The position numbers and the translations under genes are program-made. From Pseudomonadota bacterium (GTDB lineage: Bacteria > Bdellovibrionota > UBA1018 > CAIMNF01): a DNA stretch of 64,000 nt. The stretch covers positions 51,857 through 115,856 of the forward strand of contig JAIXWV010000028.1 in NCBI GenBank assembly GCA_027491115.1, in the 5' to 3' direction. The notes beneath the pieces were generated by a model. The model was not told where the DNA came from. It ran no database searches and saw nothing but the letters and a program-made list of their open reading frames with translations. Shown here piece after piece: positions 39,048-48,304 of this stretch. Each line of letters opens with the position of its first letter. Position 1 is the stretch's first letter.

Positions 39048-41654
39048 TCACTTCTTTTTCTTGCGGCTCTTCTTGGATGGCTTCTCGACCTCGGCGCGGG
39101 CTTTCACGATCTCGATCGCCTGCTCCAAGGTGAGCTTTTCCACGTCGAGCTCTTTCGGAACGGTGGCGTTCACCTTGCCCCACTTCAGGTACATGCCGTA
39201 CTTTCCGTCAAAGAGCTCGATGTCTTGCTCCTCGAATTTGCCGATGGTTTTGAGCGACTGGGCTCCGCGGCGGTGCTTTTTCTCCTCCCGGAGCAGTTCC
39301 ATGGCCCGGTCGAAGGTGATGGTGAAAACGTTATCGTCCTTCTTGAGGGAGCGGAAATCGCCGTCGCACATCACATACGGACCGAAGCGCCCGAGATTGG
39401 TCAGGACCGGCTTGTTTTTGTCCGGATGCATGCCGAGTTCCCGGGGCAGAGACAGCAGTTCGAGGGCTTTTTCGAGCTCGATATTCTTCGGGTCCATTCC
39501 CTTCAAGAGAGAGGCGCGTCTCGGTTTCGGCTGGTCATCGGTGACCTGTCCGAGTTGGACATAAGGTCCGTACCGTCCCGAGAGGCAGTACACGTCGAGT
39601 CCGGACTTTGGATCTTTTCCGAGGCTTTGTGGTCCTTTCTCGGAGGCAATCAGGAGATCTTCGACCTGGTTGACGGTGAGATCCCCTGGAGCGATGTCAT
39701 CCGGGATGGTGGCATGGATCTCTTCCGTGCCGGCCTTTCCCGGCTTCACCACGTAAGCACCGTAGCGTCCGATCTTCACTTCGACTTCCTTGAGATGGTC
39801 GAGTTGGACGGTGCGGGATTCAGTGGGGTTGATCTTCTTTTCCTGGCTCTTGACCTGCTCTGCGAGACCGGCTTTTCCGAGGAAAAACTGCTTCAGGTAA
39901 GGAAGATACTCGCGCTTTCCTTCGGCGATCTCGTCGAGTGAGGATTCCATCTCGGAAGTGAAACGGTAATTCACCAGGTTCTCGAAGTAATTCTCGAGGA
40001 GCTGCATGACCGCCACCCCGGTGAAGGTGGGAACCAGTGCGTTTCCGAGCTTTCTCACGTAGCCGCGATCCAGGATGGTGTCGATGATGGAGGCGTAGGT
40101 GGACGGGCGACCGATGCCCTCTTTTTCGAGTTGCTGGACCAAAGACGCTTCAGTGAAGCGGGCCGGGGGCTTGGTCGTATGCGATTGCGCCTCGATCGAA
40201 TTCATGGAGACTTTGTCTCCGGATTTCATCTCGGGCAGGATCACTTCGCGATCTTCGAGCGAGGCTTCGGGATCGTCCGTACCTTCCACGTAGGCGCGCA
40301 AAAAGCCCGGGAACAGGATCCGTGAGCCACTGGCCGAGAAGGTGACGCGGTCTTTACCGGCTGTGGCCTCGACGCGGACACTGACCGAGAGCTTGCGCGC
40401 TTCGGCCATCTGGCAGGCCACGGTCCGCATCCAAATCATCTCGTAAAGGGCCAGCTCACGACCGGTCAGACCGGTTTCGCGTGGGTGTTTGAACTCGGCA
40501 CCGGCCGGGCGGATGGCTTCGTGCGCCTCTTGAGCGCCTTTGTTCTTCGAGGTGAACTGACGGGGTTCAGGGGACAGGTACTCTTTTCCGTAAAGCTCCT
40601 CGACCGCGTTTCTCGCTCCGCGGATTGCCTCACTGGAGAGGTTGGGGGAGTCCGTACGCATGTAGGTGATGAAGCCCTGCTCGTAAAGACTCTGAGCCGT
40701 TCTCATGGCATCACGGGCTGACATCCCGAGCTTCCGGTTCGCTTCCTGCTGGAGACTCGAGGTGATGAACGGAATCGAAGGCTTCTGGGTGAACTGTTTT
40801 TCTTCGACGGATTGGACCGTGTAGTCAGCGGTTCTCAGCGCGTCTTCCAGGCGTCTTGCCTCGGTCGATTCGAGTAGGAGGATCTCTCCGTCCTTTTTTT
40901 CGAGCAGCTTACCGGTGGATTCGTCGAAGTCCTTGGTGGTGGCGATCCGCTTACCGTTGAGGGCGATGGTCTTCGCACTGAAGACTCCGCCGTTATTCCC
41001 GGATTTCTTAAGCTCAGCCTCGAGGTTCCAGTAGGTCGCGCTCCGGAAACGGATGCGTTCGCGCTCACGGGCCACGATCAGCCGGAGACCGGCAGATTGC
41101 ACCCGACCGGCGGAAAGGCCGTAGGCGATCTTCTTCCAGATCAATGGAGAAACGGTATAACCGACGAGCCGGTCGAGAATCCTGCGGGTTTCCTGGGCCC
41201 GCACGAGACGCATGTCGACTTCGCGGGTGTCGGTCAGGGCGTGCTCGATCGCGGACTTAGTGATCTCGTGGAACACCATCCGTTTGACCGGAACTTTGGG
41301 CTTCAGCACCTCGAGGAGGTGCCAGGAGATCGATTCTCCTTCGCGGTCCTCATCGGTCGCGAGGTAGAGGATCTCAGCCTGGGCGAGTTTCTTCTTGAGG
41401 TCCGTGATGACCTTCGACTTACCTTTTGGCACCACGTAAAGCGGTTCGAAGTCCTGATCGACGTTCACACCCACCTTGGCCCATTCCTCTTTTTTGAACT
41501 TCTCGGGGATGTCGGCCGCAGATTGGGGCAGGTCGCGGATGTGGCCCATCGAAGCTTCGACCACATAGGACTTTGGAAGAAACTTACGAATGGTTTTCGC
41601 TTTGGTGGGTGACTCGACGATCACCAGGCAATTTTTTGACGTTTCTTTGGCCAC
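39048..41654 (-). CDS. topA: DNA topoisomerase I
   Basis: LVIVESPTKAKTIRKFL, ATDEDREGESISWHL, FITYMRTDSPNLS; probable GTG start at 41654 (ORF extends to 41687). Confidence 0.97.
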   Translation of the reverse strand: MAKETSKNCLVIVESPTKAKTIRKFLPKSYVVEASMGHIRDLPQSAADIPEKFKKEEWAKVGVNVDQDFEPLYVVPKGKSKVITDLKKKLAQAEILYLATDEDREGESISWHLLEVLKPKVPVKRMVFHEITKSAIEHALTDTREVDMRLVRAQETRRILDRLVGYTVSPLIWKKIAYGLSAGRVQSAGLRLIVARERERIRFRSATYWNLEAELKKSGNNGGVFSAKTIALNGKRIATTKDFDESTGKLLEKKDGEILLLESTEARRLEDALRTADYTVQSVEEKQFTQKPSIPFITSSLQQEANRKLGMSARDAMRTAQSLYEQGFITYMRTDSPNLSSEAIRGARNAVEELYGKEYLSPEPRQFTSKNKGAQEAHEAIRPAGAEFKHPRETGLTGRELALYEMIWMRTVACQMAEARKLSVSVRVEATAGKDRVTFSASGSRILFPGFLRAYVEGTDDPEASLEDREVILPEMKSGDKVSMNSIEAQSHTTKPPARFTEASLVQQLEKEGIGRPSTYASIIDTILDRGYVRKLGNALVPTFTGVAVMQLLENYFENLVNYRFTSEMESSLDEIAEGKREYLPYLKQFFLGKAGLAEQVKSQEKKINPTESRTVQLDHLKEVEVKIGRYGAYVVKPGKAGTEEIHATIPDDIAPGDLTVNQVEDLLIASEKGPQSLGKDPKSGLDVYCLSGRYGPYVQLGQVTDDQPKPRRASLLKGMDPKNIELEKALELLSLPRELGMHPDKNKPVLTNLGRFGPYVMCDGDFRSLKKDDNVFTITFDRAMELLREEKKHRRGAQSLKTIGKFEEQDIELFDGKYGMYLKWGKVNATVPKELDVEKLTLEQAIEIVKARAEVEKPSKKSRKKKK

Positions 41655-41661
41655 GGGGGCA

Positions 41662-42795
41662 TCACCTCTTATTCCGGAGTAAGGCAAGCTCGATGAGTTT
41701 CGTCAAGAGCTCCGTATATGGGATGCCGCTTACCTCGAAGAGTTTCGGGAACATCGAGATGCTGGTGAACCCCGGCAGGGTATTCACTTCGTTCATATAA
41801 AAGGCTCCAGAATCGCGATCTAGGAACAGATCGACACGGGCGTAACCTTCCAGTTCAAGCGTGACGAAGATTTTTTCTACCATCTGCGTCATCTTTTGGT
41901 ACTGGTCGGGAGTGATCTCGGCCGGAATCTTGAAGATCGCTCCGCCCTCGTCATTGTATTTGGCGTCGTAGGTGTAGAACTCGTGGGTCGGAATGATTTC
42001 GGCCGGGGTGCTGACAAACGGTTTGAGCGAGCGATCGGGATTCTGCAGGACCGAGAACTCGATCTCGCGCGCCGCGATGGCTTTTTCGATCAGAACCTTA
42101 TTGTCGTAACGAAAGGCTTCCTCCAGTTTGGGCAGGAACTCATCTCGTGTTTTGACCTTGAATACCCCGACGGAAGAGCCCTCACGGGCCGCTTTCACGA
42201 AAACTGGAAAGCCGAAGGCGCTTTGAACTTCATTTCGGAGCAGTTCACGCTTTTGGACCGAGTCCCAGGAGCGGGCGACCCGGTAAGGGACCACGGGGAT
42301 ACCGGCATGCTCGGCGAGTCGCTTGGCGACTTCTTTGTCCATCCCAATTGCTGATCCAATCACGCCACTTCCGGTGTAAGCGACTTCAGCACTTTCAAAC
42401 AAACCTTGAAGAGTGCCGTCTTCACAGTTCTTGCCGTGGAGCATGGGGATGATCACGTCGACCATTTCCATCTTTCCGGCGTGGGAAGAGTCCAGGTAGG
42501 CGAACACCGCTTTGGAACGACCTTTGGCGTCTTTGTGGGGGCGGGGCAGGAGGACGACTTCCGGGGTCATGAGCGCTTGCGGAAGGCTGCTTTCGCCGCT
42601 TTGCGTAAAGCTGTCCGGAATGTTCGCCCAGTGGAAGGTGCCTTGCTTGTCGATATAAATGGTCCGGGGCTCAAAGCGCTTTCGATCCAAGCGTTTGAAA
42701 ACACTTGCCGCAGAGCGAAGTGAGACCTCGTGTTCACTGCTCCGTCCTCCGTAGAGGATGCCAACAATGATCTTTTCCCCGGGAACATTCGTCAT
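41662..42795 (-). CDS. ddl: D-alanine--D-alanine ligase
   Basis: GILYGGRSSEHEVSLRSA, HGKNCEDGTLQGLFE, EVNTLPGFTSISMFPKL. Confidence 0.96.
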   Translation of the reverse strand: MTNVPGEKIIVGILYGGRSSEHEVSLRSAASVFKRLDRKRFEPRTIYIDKQGTFHWANIPDSFTQSGESSLPQALMTPEVVLLPRPHKDAKGRSKAVFAYLDSSHAGKMEMVDVIIPMLHGKNCEDGTLQGLFESAEVAYTGSGVIGSAIGMDKEVAKRLAEHAGIPVVPYRVARSWDSVQKRELLRNEVQSAFGFPVFVKAAREGSSVGVFKVKTRDEFLPKLEEAFRYDNKVLIEKAIAAREIEFSVLQNPDRSLKPFVSTPAEIIPTHEFYTYDAKYNDEGGAIFKIPAEITPDQYQKMTQMVEKIFVTLELEGYARVDLFLDRDSGAFYMNEVNTLPGFTSISMFPKLFEVSGIPYTELLTKLIELALLRNKR

Positions 42796-42862
42796 GACAG
42801 AAGGGTAGCACCTCTGCTAGTGTCATCCCAAACAAAAATCTTGCTGAAAACAGGAGTGAATC

Positions 42863-44155
42863 ATGAGTCACAACTTGAGATCCGGTCTGTACGAAACCTC
42901 CCCTCTTTACCAAAACGCGGTCATGGACCTCGAGATGGCGGGGAAGACCATGGGGCTCTCCTCCAACGTTCTCGATCGCCTGAAAATGCCGAAGAAGGCC
43001 ATGTGTGTCAGCATTCCTGTCCGGATGGATGACGGTTCGGTGAAGACCTTCGAAGGCTACCGGGTTCAACACAGCACGACTCTCGGGCCCGGTAAGGGCG
43101 GCATCCGGTTCCATCCCGAAGTGAACCTCTCCGAGGTTTCGGCATTGGCCATGCTCATGACCATGAAGTGCTCGCTCGTGGGTCTGCCTCTCGGTGGAGC
43201 GAAGGGCGGGATCCGTGTCGATCCGTCCCAGCTTTCTCGCGCTGAACAACAGGCCCTCACCCGTCGTTTCACCATGGAAATCATTTCGATGATCGGCCCC
43301 GAGCAGGACATTCCCGCTCCGGATGTCGGAACCGACGGCCAGCACATGGCTTGGATGATGGACACCTACTCGATGGCCAAAGGTCACGCCGTTCCCGGCG
43401 TCGTAACCGGCAAGCCTATGGAAATCGGTGGCTCCGCCGGACGACCAGAATCGACCGGGCGTGGAGTGGTTTACGTCATCGAGCACGCGATCGAACTTCT
43501 CAAAAAACAGAACAAAGCGGATTTCAAGCTGAACCAGTGCACGGCCGCCGTCCACGGATTCGGCAAGGTCGGAACGGTTGCGGCCGACGAGCTTGCAATG
43601 CGCGGCTGCAAAGTCGTCGCGGTCAGTGATTTCTTCGGTGGGATTTACGACAAGAACGGCCTCGATCTCAAGGACGTGAATGCCTACATGTCGAAGAACC
43701 GGACCCTGAAAGGCTATCCGAAGGCCGAAGCGATCACCAATGAGCAGCTGATCGGTCTCAATGTGGATATTCTCGTACCAGCAGCGATCGACGGTGTGAT
43801 CACCCGCGAGAACATGAAGAATGTGAAGGCCAAGATCATCAGCGAAGGAGCCAACGGACCGATCACTTCCGAGGCCCAGCAGTACCTCGAGAGCCAGGGC
43901 GTTTACATCATCCCCGACATCCTCGCAAACGCGGGTGGTGTGATCGTCTCGTACTTTGAATGGGTGCAAGGTCTCCAGCAGTTTTTCTGGAACGAGAAGG
44001 AAGTGAATGAAAAACTTGCTGAGATCATGGCACGGGCCTTTCATCGGGTGGCTGGCAACGCTGAAAAATTCAATTGCGGAATGAAAACCGCGGCCTTGAT
44101 CACCTCGGTCGAGCGCTTGTCTCAGGCAATGCTCCTCCGTGGCCTCTTCCCTTGA
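42863..44155 (+). CDS. gdhA: Glutamate dehydrogenase (Glu/Leu/Phe/Val family)
   Basis: LGPGKGGIRFHPEV, LVGLPLGGAKGGIRVDP, VHGFGKVGTVAADEL. Confidence 0.95.
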   Translation: MSHNLRSGLYETSPLYQNAVMDLEMAGKTMGLSSNVLDRLKMPKKAMCVSIPVRMDDGSVKTFEGYRVQHSTTLGPGKGGIRFHPEVNLSEVSALAMLMTMKCSLVGLPLGGAKGGIRVDPSQLSRAEQQALTRRFTMEIISMIGPEQDIPAPDVGTDGQHMAWMMDTYSMAKGHAVPGVVTGKPMEIGGSAGRPESTGRGVVYVIEHAIELLKKQNKADFKLNQCTAAVHGFGKVGTVAADELAMRGCKVVAVSDFFGGIYDKNGLDLKDVNAYMSKNRTLKGYPKAEAITNEQLIGLNVDILVPAAIDGVITRENMKNVKAKIISEGANGPITSEAQQYLESQGVYIIPDILANAGGVIVSYFEWVQGLQQFFWNEKEVNEKLAEIMARAFHRVAGNAEKFNCGMKTAALITSVERLSQAMLLRGLFP

Positions 44156-44162
44156 GGCTGGG

Positions 44163-45317
44163 ATGATTCTCGGAATCGGTTTCTTGCTCCTCTTTTCGTC
44201 GGGGCCGGCCTCGGCTTGGGACGGGCACCGCCTGATTCACGAGCGTCTGATCCCGTCTATCGAGGCCTCCGGCAAGTCATACCTGAACCAGAAGGTGAAA
44301 ATCCCTTGTCAGGAGGACGAGCGACGTGAGGCGGATGCATTGGCGCGAACCCTCGGAGTGAATGCTGCCAAGATTCCTCTGCATTCAACTTTCAAGTGTG
44401 GAAAGAAGAGCGCCATGACCGAGAGTACGGTGCGGGAACTTCTTCTTTCCGATTGGATTGACGAGCCCGATTTCGGAATGGATCAGGACCTGCCCCCGGA
44501 GTCGGATCCGTCGGGGGACCGGGCATGGATGGGCGGATTGCGGGGACCGACATCCCAAGGTTTCAGGCACATGATTTTCCCAGGCTTCGAATGGTCGTCG
44601 CCAGTGCGCACGCTGCAGATTCCATTCCGTCCTGTCGGACAGGCGCTCGAGCGGATCCGGACACTCCGGGCCGCAGCGGACCGCTATCGGAATGAGAAGA
44701 ACCTGTTTTGGGCGCTTCGAGTCCTGAATTGGGAGTTGCACCTGATCCAGGATCTTCACCAACCCTTCCACGTCACCCAGGTTCCCCATATCCAAATGCT
44801 CCCGTGGAAGTCCATGTTCAGCGGATTTGTCGCTCGATCCACCCAGACCATGGCCAACTATCATTTCGCCTATGAAGGACTGATTCAAGAGATGCTGCGC
44901 GAGCGGGGAGAGGCGGCAATCGGGGAGTGTTTGCGAGGAAGCGAGACCCGAATTTTCGAGGATCCCTCCGAATTGATGAAAGAACCCCGTCGTGAGGCCC
45001 AGAATCTGGGCCGATCGCTCCTCGGATTGCTCGGGGATTATCCGAAGTCGCCTTCAGTGAATCTTCCCGAGGGTGAGGGAGGGATCGACTATTTCAAGCT
45101 GATTCGGGGTAAACCCTTGTTTGTGAATGACGATGAGGCGGATTTTTTGAATCGTGAAGAGAAGATAGAGGTCGAGCGTTCGGTTGACGTTGTGGGTGCT
45201 GTGGAGGCACTCAAACAAAGCACCTGCACGTTATTTCGTACGATGAGTGCTTATTCACGTGGTGAGCTGGTGAGGTTTTTCTCTGATTCTTCGATTTCGA
45301 CCAGCACAGGAAAGTGA
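44163..45317 (+). CDS. S1/P1 nuclease / phospholipase C-like zinc enzyme, exported
   Basis: Signal peptide ending ASA-WDGHRLIHERL; LNWELHLIQDLHQPFHVTQ zinc-ligand motif. Confidence 0.75.
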   Translation: MILGIGFLLLFSSGPASAWDGHRLIHERLIPSIEASGKSYLNQKVKIPCQEDERREADALARTLGVNAAKIPLHSTFKCGKKSAMTESTVRELLLSDWIDEPDFGMDQDLPPESDPSGDRAWMGGLRGPTSQGFRHMIFPGFEWSSPVRTLQIPFRPVGQALERIRTLRAAADRYRNEKNLFWALRVLNWELHLIQDLHQPFHVTQVPHIQMLPWKSMFSGFVARSTQTMANYHFAYEGLIQEMLRERGEAAIGECLRGSETRIFEDPSELMKEPRREAQNLGRSLLGLLGDYPKSPSVNLPEGEGGIDYFKLIRGKPLFVNDDEADFLNREEKIEVERSVDVVGAVEALKQSTCTLFRTMSAYSRGELVRFFSDSSISTSTGK

Positions 45318-46063
45318 TCTGAGAATGTACCGGTGTCAGGAACCTGTACCTTCAGGGGCTTGAATCGCGTCTTATTTAATATGAATCCATCCAACCGATC
45401 GCGTGCTTCTGGCGTCGGAAAGGTGGGTAAAGGTGCGTGAAGGACTTCGAATTCGCTCCGATGGCGGTCATCGATTTCGATGGAACCGTTGAAGTCTCCG
45501 CCACAAAGATCAGGAGAAAAGTCGCGAATCCGCTCATCGAGTCGCATGAGATGAAGTGAGCGGTTCTCACGCGAAAACGCCTCGAGATGGAGATTGAGAA
45601 TCCGGAGTCCGCCGGTCTCGACGAGCTGGAAATAACGGTGAAGGTAAAGACGGTTGTACCAGTCGGGGTTCTCTCGTGGTTTCGGGAGTAGGTCGTTCTG
45701 TAGGGTACGGATTGGAAAACGGGATAGGATTCCACCACCTGAACGAATTTTTCCAAAATGATGGAGCGGATTCAAGCCGGGATAGGGTACCCAAGGTAAA
45801 TCCCAGCTGACACAAGATGATCGATGGAGGAGCCCTGAGCGTCGGGCTAAGATATCCAATTGATTCCGACGGTGCGAACGTGAGGAATCGAAATCCACCT
45901 CTTGCAATAGAACGATGTCAGTGCCGGTGTTCCGGATGAGCGTGGCCATGGCGCTCAGTGCATTCTCATAGTGAAGTGCTGGATAGCGGCGCCAACCGGC
46001 GGCACCTTCCGACCCGTTTCCGTGAGCGTAAGAGATATTCCAAGTCAGGATTTTGAGCCCCAT
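45251..46063 (-). CDS. Endonuclease/exonuclease/phosphatase family protein
   Basis: LKILTWNISYAHG, DIVLLQEVD, LCGGDFNG, GTFSDHFPVLVEI. Confidence 0.88.
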   Translation of the reverse strand: MGLKILTWNISYAHGNGSEGAAGWRRYPALHYENALSAMATLIRNTGTDIVLLQEVDFDSSRSHRRNQLDILARRSGLLHRSSCVSWDLPWVPYPGLNPLHHFGKIRSGGGILSRFPIRTLQNDLLPKPRENPDWYNRLYLHRYFQLVETGGLRILNLHLEAFSRENRSLHLMRLDERIRDFSPDLCGGDFNGSIEIDDRHRSEFEVLHAPLPTFPTPEARDRLDGFILNKTRFKPLKVQVPDTGTFSDHFPVLVEIEESEKNLTSSPRE

Positions 46064-46078
46064 GGTAGTCTTCTCATT

Positions 46079-46960
46079 ATGAGGATTATTGTCGTGGATT
46101 GCAAATACGTCGAAAGCGAGTTCGCTGCGGCGTATCTCCTGATCGACGGAGACCGCGGGTTCTTCGTCGAGTGCAACACCAATCATGCCATCCCGCATTT
46201 GATGGAAGCGGCAGTCCGCGAAGGATTGACACCGGACCGGATCGTCGGATTGCTCATCACCCATGTCCATCTTGATCATGCCGGAGGCGCGGGTCTGTTC
46301 TTGAGGACTTTTCCGAACGCCGTGCTCTATGCCCATCCCCGAGCCGCACGCCATGCGATTGACCCTTCACGCCTGATTGATAGCGCCACACGGGTGTATG
46401 GCGAAGAGTTCATGGAACGCTTGTACGGAACCATCCTGCCATGTCCTGCCGACAGAGTTCAGGAGTTGCCTGACGGTGCAGTGATTCCCTTCGGCCCCCT
46501 TGGTTTGGAGATCCGGCATGTCCGGGGTCATGCGAATCATCATGTGATTGCCCGAGAGCCGGAATCCGGAACCGTTTTCACTGGCGATGCGTTCGGAGTC
46601 AGTTATCCGGCATGCCCGGTGGTGATTCCTTCGACCAGCCCCACAGACTTTGACGGTGAGGAAGCATTAAAGAGTGTCGACTTGATCGAGTCCATGGAGC
46701 CTTCACGGGTTGCGCTGACCCATTACGGATTCATTGACCGTGAATTCATTTCCAGTGCAGCCGCGCAGCTCCGGCAAGGAATTCGGATGTCGATGGAAGT
46801 TGTTTCCGAGGTTCGCTCAGGGGCTCTCGCGCCAGAAAATGTCGAGAAAATACTATTGTCAAGAATGGAATCCAGTTTGCAACGTTCTGATCTGGAGGCA
46901 TTCAGCGTTGACTTGAAGGTCAATGCACAGGGGTTAGTCCACGCGGCGAGCAAGGCATGA
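46079..46960 (+). CDS. MBL-fold metallo-hydrolase
   Basis: HVHLDHAGGAG, VRGHANHHVIA, FTGDAFG. Confidence 0.93.
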   Translation: MRIIVVDCKYVESEFAAAYLLIDGDRGFFVECNTNHAIPHLMEAAVREGLTPDRIVGLLITHVHLDHAGGAGLFLRTFPNAVLYAHPRAARHAIDPSRLIDSATRVYGEEFMERLYGTILPCPADRVQELPDGAVIPFGPLGLEIRHVRGHANHHVIAREPESGTVFTGDAFGVSYPACPVVIPSTSPTDFDGEEALKSVDLIESMEPSRVALTHYGFIDREFISSAAAQLRQGIRMSMEVVSEVRSGALAPENVEKILLSRMESSLQRSDLEAFSVDLKVNAQGLVHAASKA

Positions 46961-48277
46961 TCATTCGAAAAGGAGTGCCTTGTCACGTGCCCGAGTGGAG
47001 AGCTTGCGGTGGTCTTCCGGGGACACGAAGATCCTCGAGATAGATCGGCTGTTCGGATACTGGGTAAAGAGCGTGGTGCACTTTTGGATCGGTATGTAGC
47101 TGGGCGCTGAGTAAAGATTGTCGTAACAGACGAAAATGGGATGACCAGACTTGCCGAAGTATTTCGATAGGATCCCAGTCGAGGTGCTTTCTATGAATGA
47201 GAGATTCCTCGATTCGAGCTCATGACGGACTTTCTTGAGGATCCGCTCTTGTTGTTCACGGGCGTTGGCAGTCGACGGGATTCCACTGTGGGTCTCTACC
47301 AGCATTTTATAGGGCTGCTTTTCGGTGATCCGCTTCGCCCAGTGATTCCCGGATCGGGAGAGGTGGGCGTAAAGATGGGCGTCCGTACACCGGGCGTAAG
47401 CTTCGATATCCGCTGGAAGCTTATAGTCGCACTCGGGATCGTTGAGATAGTTGGCGAGCATCTCGTCGTACACCACCGTCTTGTGGTGGAGGTAGACTTG
47501 CATGAACATGTTGAAGCGGGCGAGTAAGAAATCCTCGAACGCATAGAGAGCCCGGTGGCGGATCGCTAGATAGAGCTTGCCGTCGTGGTGGTGAGCGCAA
47601 AGATTGCGTAGAATCCAGGAATGATCGAAAACCCCGTAGTTCACCCCACTGTAAAAGCTGTCGCGACGGAGGTAGTCCATCCTGTCGGCATCCAGCTCGC
47701 TTGAGATCAATTGGTGAAGAATGGGTTTGAAGTCGATCAGTTCACCGTCGAAGGTTTCGTGGAAGAATCCATCATCCACTCCGATTTCGTCGTCAATGAG
47801 AGACGCGATGTGGGTCGGACTGAAGCCATGGGACTTCCCGGCCTTCTCAAGGATGGAAGTCAGAGGCGAGTCGAGGATGATCTTGAGTGTGTAATCCTCA
47901 TGCGTGGCTTTTCTGCGGGAGTTTTTGGACGAGTCGAGTTTTGAAACCTCGGGCATCGCGAACTCGGTAGTGTGAGAGAGAGGCCCGTGCCCCACATCGT
48001 GCAGGAGTGCGGCAAGCCGGACAACCGCCCGATAGCGCTTCCAGGTCTCGGGGAATCTACGCTTGAGCCCATCGAAAATCGCCTCAAAAGATTCGGTTGC
48101 GGTGTAAAGGGCTCCGACGCTGTGGATGAAGCGGTTGTGGGTGGCTCCGGGGTAGGAGTGTTCCGCGAATCCAGTCTGCCGGATCTGTCGCAATCTTTGG
48201 AACAGGAAGGACTCGAGAACAGGGAGCTCGTGCGGCTCGATCAGGATCACACCATGGATCACATCCCGAATATCCAT
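46961..48277 (-). CDS. HD-domain phosphohydrolase (dNTPase/SAMHD1-like superfamily)
   Basis: RFIHSVGALYTA, LAALLHDVGHGPLSHTTE, LDADRMDYLRRDS. Confidence 0.93.
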   Translation of the reverse strand: MDIRDVIHGVILIEPHELPVLESFLFQRLRQIRQTGFAEHSYPGATHNRFIHSVGALYTATESFEAIFDGLKRRFPETWKRYRAVVRLAALLHDVGHGPLSHTTEFAMPEVSKLDSSKNSRRKATHEDYTLKIILDSPLTSILEKAGKSHGFSPTHIASLIDDEIGVDDGFFHETFDGELIDFKPILHQLISSELDADRMDYLRRDSFYSGVNYGVFDHSWILRNLCAHHHDGKLYLAIRHRALYAFEDFLLARFNMFMQVYLHHKTVVYDEMLANYLNDPECDYKLPADIEAYARCTDAHLYAHLSRSGNHWAKRITEKQPYKMLVETHSGIPSTANAREQQERILKKVRHELESRNLSFIESTSTGILSKYFGKSGHPIFVCYDNLYSAPSYIPIQKCTTLFTQYPNSRSISRIFVSPEDHRKLSTRARDKALLFE

Positions 48278-48304
48278 CGCCCGGCTCCCTGTCTCGTTCG
48301 TCAA

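Noticed and set aside
38967-39941. 324-aa plus-strand ORF
   Set aside because: Antisense to topA and the pcp 5' end.
42734-44044. 436-aa minus-strand ORF
   Set aside because: Fully antisense to gdhA; His/Arg/Val-rich composition typical of antisense frames over GC-rich codons; no recognisable domain.
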